Part shown: in pieces, positions 1 to 8,084 of the stretch
Layout of the letters: the number at the start of each line of letters is the position of its first letter
How positions within the stretch are numbered: position 1 is the stretch's first letter
Origin: Rhizobium sp. ASV20
Lineage (GTDB): Bacteria > Pseudomonadota > Alphaproteobacteria > Rhizobiales > Rhizobiaceae
Length of the DNA stretch: 39,563 nucleotides
NCBI RefSeq assembly: GCF_016429015.1
Contig: NZ_JAELTU010000058.1
Location: 1-39,563, forward strand
Direction: 5' to 3'
The notes under the pieces: model-generated
The model's database searches: none
What the model saw: the letters and a program-made list of their open reading frames with translations, nothing else
What the model was told of the DNA's origin: nothing
Position numbers and translations under genes: made by a program

Positions 1-544
1 GTTTTCGGCAGGCCTGCATGCGCGCCTGGTACGTTACCGCAACAGCTATACCTATCGCTCGCGTATCGGGAAGATGTCGGCCAGCACCCGGGCTGCCTTC
101 GGCGTCATCGCCAACCCACCGGAATTCGATGTCGATTTCGAGGCTGGCGATATCAGTGAGCGCCGGCATGTCTCGGCCATCTCCGTTTCCAATAATCCCT
201 TCGGCACCAACGCGCTACTCTATGCCGACAGTCTGCGCAGTGGCGAGTTGGGCTTCTACATGGCAAAGCCGTTGCGGCCGCTCGGTGTCGCCCGACTTGC
301 CATCGACATGCTGCGCGGCCGGGTGCGTGACAACACGGATGTCATGGTCATGCATGCGCCCGAGGTGCATCTGCATTTTCCGAAGCTACGGCAGCTTGCG
401 AATTGTGTCGTGGATGGCGAGCTTTTGCCTCTCGAGCGCGATGTGACGCTCAAGGTTCATCCGGGCGAGCTTAAGGTCATGGTCCGGCAGGGAACAGCAG
501 CGCGCGTTGCTCGCGAGGATGTGGTCGACAGCATCGCCATCTGA
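1..544 (+). CDS. Diacylglycerol/lipid kinase family protein, C-terminal part (5' truncated by the window)
   Basis: The reading frame is open from base 2, so the gene starts outside the window and only about 180 C-terminal residues are seen. The visible part begins with an FSAGLHARLVRYRNSY stretch and ends in a beta-rich region with DGELLPLERDVTLKVHPGELKV. This resembles the second, beta-sandwich domain of the YegS/DAGK lipid kinase family, where the last strands carry the D-G-E motif before a V-x-P-x-x-L-x-V/F ending. Members phosphorylate diacylglycerol or related lipids at the inner face of the membrane. The nucleotide-binding N-terminal domain cannot be checked here. The internal ATG at 74 is not the true start, because homologous-looking sequence continues upstream. 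The gene ends 4 bp from the convergent glutamine-synthetase-like gene. Confidence 0.72.
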   Translation, partial: FSAGLHARLVRYRNSYTYRSRIGKMSASTRAAFGVIANPPEFDVDFEAGDISERRHVSAISVSNNPFGTNALLYADSLRSGELGFYMAKPLRPLGVARLAIDMLRGRVRDNTDVMVMHAPEVHLHFPKLRQLANCVVDGELLPLERDVTLKVHPGELKVMVRQGTAARVAREDVVDSIAI

Positions 545-548
545 TTGC

Positions 549-1889
549 TCAAAGGCGGGGCAGGTAGGTCCTATAGTCGAAATCGGAAACCGTGCGCAAA
601 TAGCGGATCGCTTCCTTGTGCTTCGTGTCGCCATAGAGTTTTTGATACCGCTCGCCGAAGATATCGGCGATGAAGGCCGAGGCACGGAAGCGCTCGACGG
701 CCGTCAGGAAATCATGGGTCAGCTTGGGCGCATCGACAGGCACATATGCGGGCGTTGCTTCCTCGCCGGGGTCCAGCTCATTCTGCAAGCCGAGCAGCAT
801 GCCGCCGAGAATTGCAGCCAGCATCAGGTAGGGATTGGCGTCGGCGCCGGCGACACGATGCTCGATGCGAGCCGCCGGTCCGTCTTTTTCGGGAATCCGC
901 ACGGCCGTGCCGCGATGGCCGAAACCCCAGGTGAGATCGACGGGTGCAAACGAGCCCGGCTGGAAACGGCGATAAGAGTTGGCATAGGGCGCAAAGACCA
1001 GTTGCGCATCCTGCAGGGTCTGCAGCAGACCTGCGCAGATCGATTTCAGCTTTTTCGGCTCGCTGCCTGCGGCATCGAGGACATTGCGGCCCTGAGCATC
1101 GATGATGCTGGCATGCACATGCAGCCCTGAGCCGGCATGGTCGGTATAGGGCTTGGCCATGCAGGTGGATTTCAGGCCGTGCTTGCGGGCCGCCTGTTCG
1201 GCGACGCGCTTGAGCATGATGCAGTCGTCGGCGGCCGCCAGCGCATCCGGACGATGCAGAAGATTGACTTCGAACTGGCCGGGTCCGAACTCCGCCGTGG
1301 TCGCATCCGCCGGCAGCCCCTGCGCGCGCGCATAGCCGCGCAACGTCTCGAGATAGTCGCCGAGCAGATCGACTGCGTCCATGTCATAGAGCTGAAAGCC
1401 ATTCGGCTCTCCCTGATAGGTCAGGGCCGGTGGTGGCAAGGGGGTGCCTCTTTCGCGCCAGTCTCCGGCGAGCAGATAGAATTCCAGCTCGGTCGCAACG
1501 ACGGGTGTCAGGCCTAGCGATTTGTAGCGATCGAGAACGGCTGCGAGGATGGCGCGCGGATCCTGGAAGCTCGGGCTGCCGTCGAGTTCATGCATCGTGG
1601 CCAGCACCTGCTTCGATCCAGCCGGAGCCCAGGGCATGTCGGTCAGCGTGCGCTCGTCGGCAACGCAAGTTCCGTCGGGATCACCAATCGTCAGCGACAG
1701 GCCGGTAATATCGTCATTGTCGTCACCCCAGATGTCGAGCGATTGTGTCGAGGTCGGCAGCCGCACGGCGCCGGACCAGACTTTTTTCTCGGCCGAGATC
1801 GGAATCTGCTTGCCGCGCAGCCGGCCGTTCATGTCCGAAATCAGGACCTCGATGCGCGCGTTACCTTCGGTTGCGGTGTCGGCAGCCAT
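549..1889 (-). CDS. Glutamine synthetase family protein (gamma-glutamylpolyamine synthetase-like)
   Basis: The 446-residue protein has the catalytic core of the glutamine synthetase superfamily. Visible elements are TELEFYL near 133-139 (metal-binding Glu), EFGPGQFEVNLLH near 200-212, GSGLHVHAS near 253-261, the NSYRRF block near 304-309 and RIEHRVAGADANPYL near 341-355. It is shorter than typical GlnA and lacks the adenylylation region, which fits PuuA-like enzymes that ligate glutamate to amines. The ATG at 1889 is preferred, with GGGGA about 12 nt upstream; an in-frame TTG at 1907 would add six residues. It diverges from a class III aminotransferase gene with only 79 bp between them. In rhizobia this pairing is usual in polyamine or amino-acid catabolism. 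The amine substrate is inferred and not proved by the sequence. Confidence 0.85.
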   Translation of the reverse strand: MAADTATEGNARIEVLISDMNGRLRGKQIPISAEKKVWSGAVRLPTSTQSLDIWGDDNDDITGLSLTIGDPDGTCVADERTLTDMPWAPAGSKQVLATMHELDGSPSFQDPRAILAAVLDRYKSLGLTPVVATELEFYLLAGDWRERGTPLPPPALTYQGEPNGFQLYDMDAVDLLGDYLETLRGYARAQGLPADATTAEFGPGQFEVNLLHRPDALAAADDCIMLKRVAEQAARKHGLKSTCMAKPYTDHAGSGLHVHASIIDAQGRNVLDAAGSEPKKLKSICAGLLQTLQDAQLVFAPYANSYRRFQPGSFAPVDLTWGFGHRGTAVRIPEKDGPAARIEHRVAGADANPYLMLAAILGGMLLGLQNELDPGEEATPAYVPVDAPKLTHDFLTAVERFRASAFIADIFGERYQKLYGDTKHKEAIRYLRTVSDFDYRTYLPRL

Positions 1890-1968
1890 GCTCTTGTAAA
1901 TCCCCAATGCTCACGGCATGGTCGTAACTGATCAAAGCCAGCCTTTCAATCCGACAGGAATCTTGCAG

Positions 1969-3336
1969 ATGTCCGATACGTCAAGCCGTTCCAATCTCGC
2001 CGCCGTCGATGCCGCCCATCACATCCATCCCTTCACGGATATGAAGAAGCTGAATGCCGACGGCACACGGATCATCCAGCGCGGCGAGGGCGCCCATATC
2101 TTCGACAACAGCGGCAAGAAGTATCTCGATGGTTTCGCCGGCCTCTGGTGCGTGAATATCGGCTACGGCCGCACCGAGATCGCCGAAGCCGCCATGCGGC
2201 AGATGAACGAGCTGCCTTACTACAATACGTTTTTCGGCACGACGACCACACCGACGATATTGCTGTCCGAGAAGGTCTGCGCTCATGCCGGGCCGCATTT
2301 CAACCATGTCTTCTTCACCAATTCCGGCTCGGAAGCCAGCGACACCTGGTTCCGCATGGCGCGCGTCTATTGGGCGGCTGTCGGCAAGCCAACGAAGAAG
2401 GCCGTCATCGCCCGCAGGAACGGCTATCACGGCTCCACCGTTGCTGGTGCCAGCATGGGCGGCATGAAATACATGCACGAGCAGGGCGATCTGCCGATCC
2501 AGGGCGTCGTCCACATCGGCCAGCCCTACTGGTATGCCGAGGGTGGCGATCTTTCACCCGAAGAATTCGGCCTGAAGGTTGCCAGCGAACTGGAAGAGAA
2601 GATCGACGAACTAGGCGAGGACAATGTCGCGGCGTTCGTTGCAGAGCCCGTGCAGGGGGCCGGAGGCGTGATCATCCCGCCATCAACCTACTGGCCCGAG
2701 GTCGCGCGCATCTGCAAGGCGCGGAATATCCTGCTCGTTTCGGACGAGGTCATCTGTGGCTTCGGTCGTCTAGGCTCATGGTTCGGCTTTCAGCATTTCG
2801 GTGTCGAGCCCGACCTTGCCCCGATCGCCAAAGGGCTTTCGTCCGGCTATCTGCCGATCGGAGGCGTACTTGTCAGTGATCGCATCGCCGACGTCTTCAT
2901 CAATGAGGTCGGTGAGTTCAACCACGGCTTCACTTATTCCGGCCATCCGGTCTGCGCCGCTGCCGCCATCGAGAATCTGAGGATCATCGAGGAGGAGCGG
3001 CTGGTCGAGCGTGTCCGCGACGATATCGGTCCTTATTTCGCCAAGGCGTGGGGCAGTCTTGCGGATCACGATATGGTCGGCGAAGCCGTCAGCATCGGCC
3101 TGATGGGCGCCTTGCAGCTTGCCGCCGACAAATCCACCCGCCGCCGCTTCGAAAAGCCGGATGCAGTCGGTTCGGCCGTGCGCAACCATGCCCTGGAAAA
3201 CGGTCTCGTGCTGCGGGCAACCGGTGACCGCATGCTGGCCTCGCCACCGCTTATCATCAGTCATGAGGAAGTGGATACGATGGTACGGATCGCTCGGCAG
3301 GCGCTCGATGCCGTTTGGGCCGACATGCGTTCGTAG
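1969..3336 (+). CDS. Class III (omega) aminotransferase, putrescine/beta-alanine-pyruvate type
   Basis: A 455-residue pyridoxal-phosphate enzyme of the class III aminotransferase family. It shows the phosphate-binding GSEAS near residues 120-124, the SDEVICGFGRLG block with the cofactor Asp near 259, and the Schiff-base Lys near 288 within APIAKGLSSGYLPIGG. The family moves amino groups from terminal amines such as putrescine or beta-alanine to pyruvate or 2-oxoglutarate. The ATG at 1969 is chosen because ACAGGAA precedes it by about 10 nt and the protein then begins MSDTSSRSN; an upstream in-frame ATG at 1918 lies next to the divergent gene and lacks a clear ribosome site. The divergent glutamine-synthetase-like gene suggests a shared role in amine catabolism. 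A hairpin at 3361-3383 follows the gene. The exact donor is unknown. Confidence 0.87.
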   Translation: MSDTSSRSNLAAVDAAHHIHPFTDMKKLNADGTRIIQRGEGAHIFDNSGKKYLDGFAGLWCVNIGYGRTEIAEAAMRQMNELPYYNTFFGTTTTPTILLSEKVCAHAGPHFNHVFFTNSGSEASDTWFRMARVYWAAVGKPTKKAVIARRNGYHGSTVAGASMGGMKYMHEQGDLPIQGVVHIGQPYWYAEGGDLSPEEFGLKVASELEEKIDELGEDNVAAFVAEPVQGAGGVIIPPSTYWPEVARICKARNILLVSDEVICGFGRLGSWFGFQHFGVEPDLAPIAKGLSSGYLPIGGVLVSDRIADVFINEVGEFNHGFTYSGHPVCAAAAIENLRIIEEERLVERVRDDIGPYFAKAWGSLADHDMVGEAVSIGLMGALQLAADKSTRRRFEKPDAVGSAVRNHALENGLVLRATGDRMLASPPLIISHEEVDTMVRIARQALDAVWADMRS

Positions 3337-3360
3337 GCGGCATTTCGCTTCAATGAAGCC

Positions 3361-3383
3361 CGTGCGCCATGGGACGGCGCACG
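3361..3383. terminator. Stem-loop between convergent genes
   Basis: A perfect 8-bp stem (CGTGCGCC / GGCGCACG) with a 7-nt loop lies 24 bp after the aminotransferase stop and 46 bp before the end of the convergent glycosyltransferase gene. No strong T-run follows on either strand, so terminator function is inferred from position and stem quality. Confidence 0.5.
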
Positions 3384-3429
3384 GAGAGTATGATGATGAG
3401 GCTGGTCGCCCGGCGTTCAGGCCGGGGCC

Positions 3430-4449
3430 TCAGGCGTCCTGATGTTCGCGGTCGAAGATCTTGCGGACGATATAGTTCGGCGAGAGATCGTCGCGATAAT
3501 AGATGCGGGCGATCATTTCGGCGAGAATGCCTGTCGTGATCATCTGAACGGACGACAGGAGCAGCACGACGCCAACCATCAGCAGCGGACGGCTGCCGAT
3601 ATCGTCGCCGAAGATGAATTTGTCGATGAACAGCCAGAACAGGATAATCGCTGCGAGCGCGCCGAGGCCGAGGCCGAGCGAACCGAAGAAATGTCCCGGC
3701 CGCGCCTTGTAGCGCATGAAGAACATAACCGAGAGCAGATCAAGAATGACGCGGAAGGTGCGCGAAATCCCGTATTTCGACGTGCCGTGCTGGCGGGCAT
3801 GATGGGTAACCGGCATTTCGCCGATGCGCGAGCTCGGCACGACGCCAGCGACCCAGGCGGGGATGAAGCGGTGCATCTCGCCCATCAGCTTCACCTGCTT
3901 GATGATCGAAGCGCGGTAGATCTTCAGGCTGCAGCCATAGTCGTGCAGCTTGACGCCCGTGATGCGGCCGATCAGGTAGTTGGCGCACCAGGAGGGGATC
4001 TTGCGCAGGAGGAGGCCGTCCTGGCGGTTCTTGCGCCAGCCGACGAGCAGGTCGAGCTGCCGCCGCTCCAGTTCCTCGACCATCGAAGGAATATCCTTCG
4101 GATCGTTCTGCAGGTCGCCGTCCATGGTGGCAATGAGGCGGCCATTGGCGGCATCGATGCCTGCCTGCATGGCCGCCGTCTGGCCAAAATTGCGCTGCAG
4201 TTCGACGATGCGCAGGACCAGCCCTTCGCGTGTGAGCGAGCGTCGCGCATTGGCAAGCGTCGCATCCGTGCTGCCGTCATCGACCAGGATCAGCTCCCAG
4301 GGCTTGGTAAAGCCGGTCATGGCCGTACAGATACGCTCGATCAGCGGACCGACGCTTTCTTCCTCGTTGAAGACGGGTACGACCAGCGAAAGCTCCAGCT
4401 GGTCTGCCGCATCGGCCTGGGGGAGGGTCGACTCTGCCGTTGTCTGCAA
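3430..4449 (-). CDS. Membrane-anchored family 2 glycosyltransferase (DPM1/ArnC-like)
   Basis: The 339-residue protein starts with a GT-A fold. It has LVVPVFNEEE near 22-31, the VDDGS motif near 56-60, MDGDLQNDP near 109-117, and the HHARQHGTSKYG acceptor-loop motif near 216-227. Two C-terminal hydrophobic segments (about 253-275 and 289-315) anchor it in the inner membrane. This layout matches polyprenyl-phosphate sugar transferases such as dolichyl-phosphate mannose synthase or ArnC, which load a sugar onto a lipid carrier. The start is a TTG, since no ATG occurs before residue 50 and AGGAG lies about 9 nt upstream. It is divergent from a flippase-like membrane protein, so the two may act on the same lipid-linked sugar or envelope modification. 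The sugar and carrier are unknown. Confidence 0.87.
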   Translation of the reverse strand: MQTTAESTLPQADAADQLELSLVVPVFNEEESVGPLIERICTAMTGFTKPWELILVDDGSTDATLANARRSLTREGLVLRIVELQRNFGQTAAMQAGIDAANGRLIATMDGDLQNDPKDIPSMVEELERRQLDLLVGWRKNRQDGLLLRKIPSWCANYLIGRITGVKLHDYGCSLKIYRASIIKQVKLMGEMHRFIPAWVAGVVPSSRIGEMPVTHHARQHGTSKYGISRTFRVILDLLSVMFFMRYKARPGHFFGSLGLGLGALAAIILFWLFIDKFIFGDDIGSRPLLMVGVVLLLSSVQMITTGILAEMIARIYYRDDLSPNYIVRKIFDREHQDA

Positions 4450-4545
4450 CTCTTCTTTCTCCTAAAAGACCGGCAGAACCTGCCGGACGGAAACGAGCGA
4501 AACGTCCGGGCTCAGCCTCCGCTCGCATTTGGGTGCCCTAACTAC

Positions 4546-5505
4546 ATGAAGACTCCAATGGTGGCCAGTCGACAGAATTGGTTTATTCGCAACCGAATGA
4601 CGCTGCTGACCCTTGCTGTTGTCGTGGCCTACGCGGCCTTCATCGAATGGTTCTGGGGCTGGAGTTCTATCCTGGCGCAGTGGGGCAGAGTCGGCGTGCT
4701 GCCCATCCTTCTGGCGCTCGTGCTTCTGACCGGCACCTATTTCCTGCGGACCTGGCGCATTTACGATTACTTTCCGAAGGAAACATCGGGTCGTTTCACG
4801 GCACTGTTCCGTGTGACGCAAGTCCATAACCTGCTGAATATCATGATGCCTTTCCGCACCGGCGAGACCAGCTTCCCGGTGCTGATGCGCTCGGAATTCG
4901 GCATTCCGCTGGCGCGCGGCACATCGGCGCTATTCGTCATGCGCCTGCTCGATCTGCATGCGCTGCTGGCCGCAGCCGGTGTCGGTCTTGCGCTTGCCTC
5001 GTCCTATCATGTCCTGGCCTGGATCGTGTGGGCAGCCTTTCTGCTCCTGCCCGTCGCCGGGTTTATCTCCCGCCGGCCACTGATACGCCTTGCCGCCCGC
5101 ATCCTGCCGAAGAAGGCACAGGGACTCGTGCACGAACTGGAGCGCGGCCTGCCGGTCGATGCCCGGGCCTTCGCGCGCGCCTGGCTGACGACCGTCGTCA
5201 ACTGGCTGGTCAAGGTGGTGGTACTCGCCTGGGCGCTCGGCCTGATGAATGTCACGCCGCTCTCGGCGAGCTTCGGCGGCGCGCTCGGCGGCGAGTTATC
5301 GTCAGTGCTTCCGGTCCATGCGCCGGGAGGCGTCGGCACCTATCCGGCCGGCATCACCGCCGGCGCCATGGCCTTCGGTGCTTCAAGTGCAAAGGACGCA
5401 ATTGAAAATCTCGCGCAGGCCAGCATCAACGCGCATTTGCTGATCGTCGTGTCGGCGCTGACGGGAACTGCGATCGGATTGCTGGTCGGGCGCAAGCGCG
5501 GCTAA
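4546..5505 (+). CDS. Lysylphosphatidylglycerol synthase transmembrane-domain (UPF0104) family protein
   Basis: A 319-residue protein with about seven or eight hydrophobic segments and the features of the LPG_synthase_TM/UPF0104 family. These include YFLRTWRIYDYFP near the second segment, the NIMMPFRTGE loop, and a conserved HAPGGVGTYPAG motif late in the protein that resembles the family's P-x-G-x-G-x-x-E region. Relatives are the flippase domain of MprF and putative lipid-glycan exporters. The frame is open far upstream, but that part is antisense to the glycosyltransferase gene and is not coding. The ATG at 4546, or another at 4558, gives a natural N-terminus before the first membrane segment; neither has a strong ribosome site. 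Divergence from the lipid-linked-sugar transferase suggests a joint role in envelope lipid or glycan modification. Confidence 0.8.
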   Translation: MKTPMVASRQNWFIRNRMTLLTLAVVVAYAAFIEWFWGWSSILAQWGRVGVLPILLALVLLTGTYFLRTWRIYDYFPKETSGRFTALFRVTQVHNLLNIMMPFRTGETSFPVLMRSEFGIPLARGTSALFVMRLLDLHALLAAAGVGLALASSYHVLAWIVWAAFLLLPVAGFISRRPLIRLAARILPKKAQGLVHELERGLPVDARAFARAWLTTVVNWLVKVVVLAWALGLMNVTPLSASFGGALGGELSSVLPVHAPGGVGTYPAGITAGAMAFGASSAKDAIENLAQASINAHLLIVVSALTGTAIGLLVGRKRG

Positions 5506-5513
5506 CGCGGCCG

Positions 5514-6779
5514 TCAAAGTGCTTTGCCATCGAGCTCGGACAACCGCTTCCGCAGGAATGCCTGTTCCGGCGCCTGGTGGCAGAGCGATAGCGCCGTTTC
5601 ATAGGATTGCCGCGCCTCGTCCAGCCGCCCCAGCTGGCGCAGGAAGTCGGCTTTGGCGGCATGGGTCAGATGATACCGCACCATGCGCTCTTCGTGTAGC
5701 AAGCCATCGACGATAGCAAGCGCGACAACGGGGCCATCGCGCATGGAGATTGCCACGGCCCGATTGAGCTCGATCACGGGTGATGGGCTGGCCATCAACA
5801 ACAGATCGTAAAGTGTGATGAGCTGCCGCCAGTCCGTATCGCCGGCGGTCACGGCGCGGGCATGTTCTGCCGCGATTGCGGCCTGGAGCGCATAGCTGCC
5901 GACGCTCTCAGTCGACATGGCTCTTGCCGACAAAAGCAGACCCTCGCGGATCTGACTGCGGTCCCAGAGTGCGCGATCCTGATCGACCAGCAGCACGAGA
6001 TCGCCTGAGGCATCCGTGCGGGCAAGCCGTCGTGAATCCTGCAGCAGCATGATCGCAAGCAGCCCTTCGACCTCTGGGTCCGGCAATAGCTGCAGCAAGA
6101 GCCTGCCGAGCCGAATGGCCTCGGCTGCAAGATCGGCGCGGACGATCGCAGAGCCTGACGATGCCGAATAGCCCTCGTTGAAGACGAGATAGATGACATG
6201 CAACACCTGCGCCAGCCGCTCCGGCAACTCGGTCTTGCTCGGCACTTCATAAGGAATGTGCGCGGAGCGAATGCGGTTTTTGGCGCGCACGATGCGTTGC
6301 GCCACGGTCGGTGCCGGGATCAGGAAAGCATGGGCGATCTCTTCCGTGGTCAGCCCGCAAACCTCTCGCAGCGCCATCGCCATACGCGCTTCGGCAGGCA
6401 CGAGCGGATGGCAACAGGTGAAGATCAGCCGCAGCATGTCGTCTTCGATCTCTTCGGGTTCCGTGGTCTCCATCGCCTCTCCCTCGGGGTAAAGGCTGTC
6501 CGTAATGTCCGACCGCGCTGCATCGAAGCGTGACCGGCGCCTGATGTGGTCGATGGCGCGAAAGCGGCCGGCGGAGACGAGCCAGGCATAGGGATTGGCT
6601 GGTATCGTCTCCTCTGTCCATTGCTGCGCCGCTGCCGCAAAGGCATCGTGAAGCGCTTCCTCGGCGCGATCGAAATCGCCGAGCAGACGGATCAGTGTTG
6701 CCAGCACGCGGCGCGAGTGGCTGCGGTAAATGCTGTCGATGGTTCGGTTCAGCGGCACGGCGTCAGGATATCTCCGCAA
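5514..6779 (-). CDS. ECF sigma factor with TPR-like C-terminal extension (ECF42/SigJ-like group)
   Basis: The 421-residue protein has a sigma-2 domain (about 14-82) with the GDFDRAEEALHDAF core and the PYAWL/AIDHIRRR region. It has a sigma-4 domain (about 115-172) with the GLTTEEIAHAFLIPAPTVAQRIVRAK helix-turn-helix. About 240 further residues are helical and TPR-like, with a DGP tripeptide inside VAISMRDGPVV. ECF sigmas with this extension encoded beside DGPF/YCII proteins are the ECF42 group. There is no anti-sigma gene nearby, which is typical of this group; control is thought to run through the extension. The TTG at 6779 has AAGGGAG upstream and overlaps the preceding YCII gene by 17 bp, suggesting translational coupling; a GTG at 6758 is the alternative. 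It is the last gene of the operon starting at 7987. Confidence 0.9.
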   Translation of the reverse strand: MRRYPDAVPLNRTIDSIYRSHSRRVLATLIRLLGDFDRAEEALHDAFAAAAQQWTEETIPANPYAWLVSAGRFRAIDHIRRRSRFDAARSDITDSLYPEGEAMETTEPEEIEDDMLRLIFTCCHPLVPAEARMAMALREVCGLTTEEIAHAFLIPAPTVAQRIVRAKNRIRSAHIPYEVPSKTELPERLAQVLHVIYLVFNEGYSASSGSAIVRADLAAEAIRLGRLLLQLLPDPEVEGLLAIMLLQDSRRLARTDASGDLVLLVDQDRALWDRSQIREGLLLSARAMSTESVGSYALQAAIAAEHARAVTAGDTDWRQLITLYDLLLMASPSPVIELNRAVAISMRDGPVVALAIVDGLLHEERMVRYHLTHAAKADFLRQLGRLDEARQSYETALSLCHQAPEQAFLRKRLSELDGKAL

Positions 6780-7140
6780 GGTCTCCCTTAAGGGTCAGGG
6801 TCCGCACCGGCCGGATCTCGATCGCGCCGTAGCGCGCCGAGGGGATGCGTTTGGCGATATCCACGGCGCTGTCCAGATCCGGCGCATCGATGACATAGAA
6901 GCCGGCCAGATATTCCTTGGTTTCCACAAATGGCCCGTCCGTCACCGAAAAGGTATCGCCATGCGGCAGAACGACGATCGATTTGTTTCTCAGTTCCAGC
7001 GCATCCGAAAAAAGCAGGCTGCCGTCCCGTCGCAGACCTTCGTCGTAAAGGAAATGCTCGCCGACCAGATGGTTCAGCTCGCTTGGATTCAGGCGCCCAT
7101 CGGTGTCGATGGATGTGTAGATCAGGCATAGAAACCGCAT
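6763..7140 (-). CDS. YCII-related (DGPF domain) protein, copy 1, next to the ECF sigma gene
   Basis: A 125-residue single-domain protein beginning MRFLCLIYTS and carrying the TDGPFVETKEYLAGFYVIDA signature near the middle, followed by the A-I-E-I-R-P beta strand typical of the YCII/DGPF fold. These small ferredoxin-like dimers resemble muconolactone isomerase folds, and their biochemical role is not known. The ATG at 7140 has GGAGGGAG about 7 nt upstream, far better than the in-frame TTG at 7158. It is the most divergent of the three paralogues here. Its 3' end overlaps the start of the sigma factor gene. A 137-bp gap with a palindrome separates it from copy 2, so it may have extra control. 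Confidence 0.9.
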   Translation of the reverse strand: MRFLCLIYTSIDTDGRLNPSELNHLVGEHFLYDEGLRRDGSLLFSDALELRNKSIVVLPHGDTFSVTDGPFVETKEYLAGFYVIDAPDLDSAVDIAKRIPSARYGAIEIRPVRTLTLKGDLAEIS

Positions 7141-7208
7141 GTGTTCTCCCTCCTGCAACGCCGCGCGTCATGCGTGACGCGCAACGTCGCTGCAGCACTC
7201 TAATCTGC

Positions 7209-7250
7209 TGCATAATTCCTCAAATCGATTCCGATTTAAGAAATTATGCA
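7209..7250. repeat. Intergenic palindrome (rhizobial dispersed-repeat type)
   Basis: Two 19-nt arms, TGCATAATTCCTCAAATCG and CGATTTAAGAAATTATGCA, pair at 17 of 19 positions around a 4-nt ATTC loop. The AT-rich hairpin lies inside the DGPF-sigma operon, between copies 2 and 1. It resembles intergenic palindromes that recur in Rhizobium genomes; that comparison is from memory. It could act in mRNA processing or partial termination. Confidence 0.7.
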
Positions 7251-7254
7251 ATCG

Positions 7255-7617
7255 CTATTTGTCCGGAAAGCGGATGTCGTAGGCACCGCGAACTTCGATC
7301 ATGCCGAAACGGGCGACCGGGAAGGTTGCAGCAATTTCAGTCGCTTCCTCCATGTCCCGCGCCTCGATGAGCACGAAGCCGCCGAGATGCTCTTTCATTT
7401 CGGCGAAGGGGCCGTCGGTGACGGCGGCCTGGCCCTGCCGCACCCGGACCGTTTTCGCCGCATGCGGTTCATGCAGCGCATTGGCGACGATGATATGGCC
7501 GCTGTTGCGCAGCCGGTTGTCGTTGTCGATCGAATCTTGCGTCAGCTTTCGTCCTTCCTCTTCGGAAAGCTTGGCGATCTCTGCGCTCTCGAACCAGACC
7601 TGGCAAAGAAATTTCAT
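7255..7617 (-). CDS. YCII-related (DGPF domain) protein, copy 2
   Basis: A 120-residue DGPF-family protein starting MKFLCQVWFES, with TDGPFAEMKEHLGGFVLIEA in the middle and a FGMIEVRG strand near the end. The ATG at 7617 has GAGGAGG about 5-6 nt upstream; the frame stays open upstream to 7674, but that part overlaps the end of copy 3. It lies 10 bp downstream of copy 3, so the two are clearly co-transcribed. The catalytic function of the family is unknown. Its position in an ECF42-type operon points to a stress or metabolite-response role, which is an inference from genome context. Confidence 0.9.
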   Translation of the reverse strand: MKFLCQVWFESAEIAKLSEEEGRKLTQDSIDNDNRLRNSGHIIVANALHEPHAAKTVRVRQGQAAVTDGPFAEMKEHLGGFVLIEARDMEEATEIAATFPVARFGMIEVRGAYDIRFPDK

Positions 7618-7627
7618 GGTTGCCTCC

Positions 7628-7987
7628 TCAAGCATTCGGACCAAATGAATGGATTGGCCGCACCTCGATAGCACCGAGTTTGGCGAGTGGAATGCCGGCG
7701 GCTATGCGGATCGCATCGTTAAGATCTTTCGCTTCGATCAGAATAAACCCGCCGAGATATTCCTTGGTCTCGATGAACGGACCGTCGCTCACCGACGTCT
7801 CGCCATTGCGAACCCGCACCGTCACGGCAGACTTCGGCGATTGCAGCGCCTCGGCATGGATCATGTTGCCGCTCGCCATCAGGTCGCGATCGTAGCCGAG
7901 AGAATCCAGGCCGAGCTTTTGCTTTTCCTCTTCGCTCCTGGCGGCGAGCATCGCCCCATCGAACCAGACTTGGCAGAGATATTTCAT
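7628..7987 (-). CDS. YCII-related (DGPF domain) protein, copy 3, first gene of the ECF operon
   Basis: A 119-residue DGPF-family protein, MKYLCQVWFDG at its N-terminus and SDGPFIETKEYLGGFILIEA in the core, followed by LGAIEVRPIHSF. It is closest to copy 2; both share the LCQVWF opening and the GGF-x-LIEA strand. AGAGGAGA precedes the ATG by about 7 nt. As the first gene of the leftward operon it lies about 37 nt downstream of the candidate ECF promoter at 8024-8050. A local duplication within the operon is the simplest origin for the pair. Confidence 0.92.
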   Translation of the reverse strand: MKYLCQVWFDGAMLAARSEEEKQKLGLDSLGYDRDLMASGNMIHAEALQSPKSAVTVRVRNGETSVSDGPFIETKEYLGGFILIEAKDLNDAIRIAAGIPLAKLGAIEVRPIHSFGPNA

Positions 7988-8023
7988 CGCAGCGTCTCCT
8001 CTTTCAACTTGCTGACAGCCCTA

Positions 8024-8050
8024 GTCGAGCAGCTGGCACGCAAATCGACA
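8024..8050 (-). promoter_or_regulatory. Candidate ECF sigma promoter for the DGPF-sigma operon
   Basis: On the minus strand TGTCGA (8050-8045) is followed after 16 nt by TCGACT, ending near 8024, about 37 nt before the first ATG of the operon. The pattern agrees with the TGTCGA / CGA(C/T)-type promoter I recall for ECF42 sigmas, and the spacing fits a -35/-10 pair. The same motif faces the other way at 8085-8112. Function is inferred. Confidence 0.6.
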
Positions 8051-8084
8051 CCCTGATTGGCAGCATGACAAAAAATGTCAGTTC

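Noticed and set aside
3442..4545. Long in-frame extension upstream of the UPF0104 membrane protein gene
   Set aside because: It is antisense to the family 2 glycosyltransferase gene, whose motifs are clear; the translation is rich in Asp, Arg and Ala and shows no domain.
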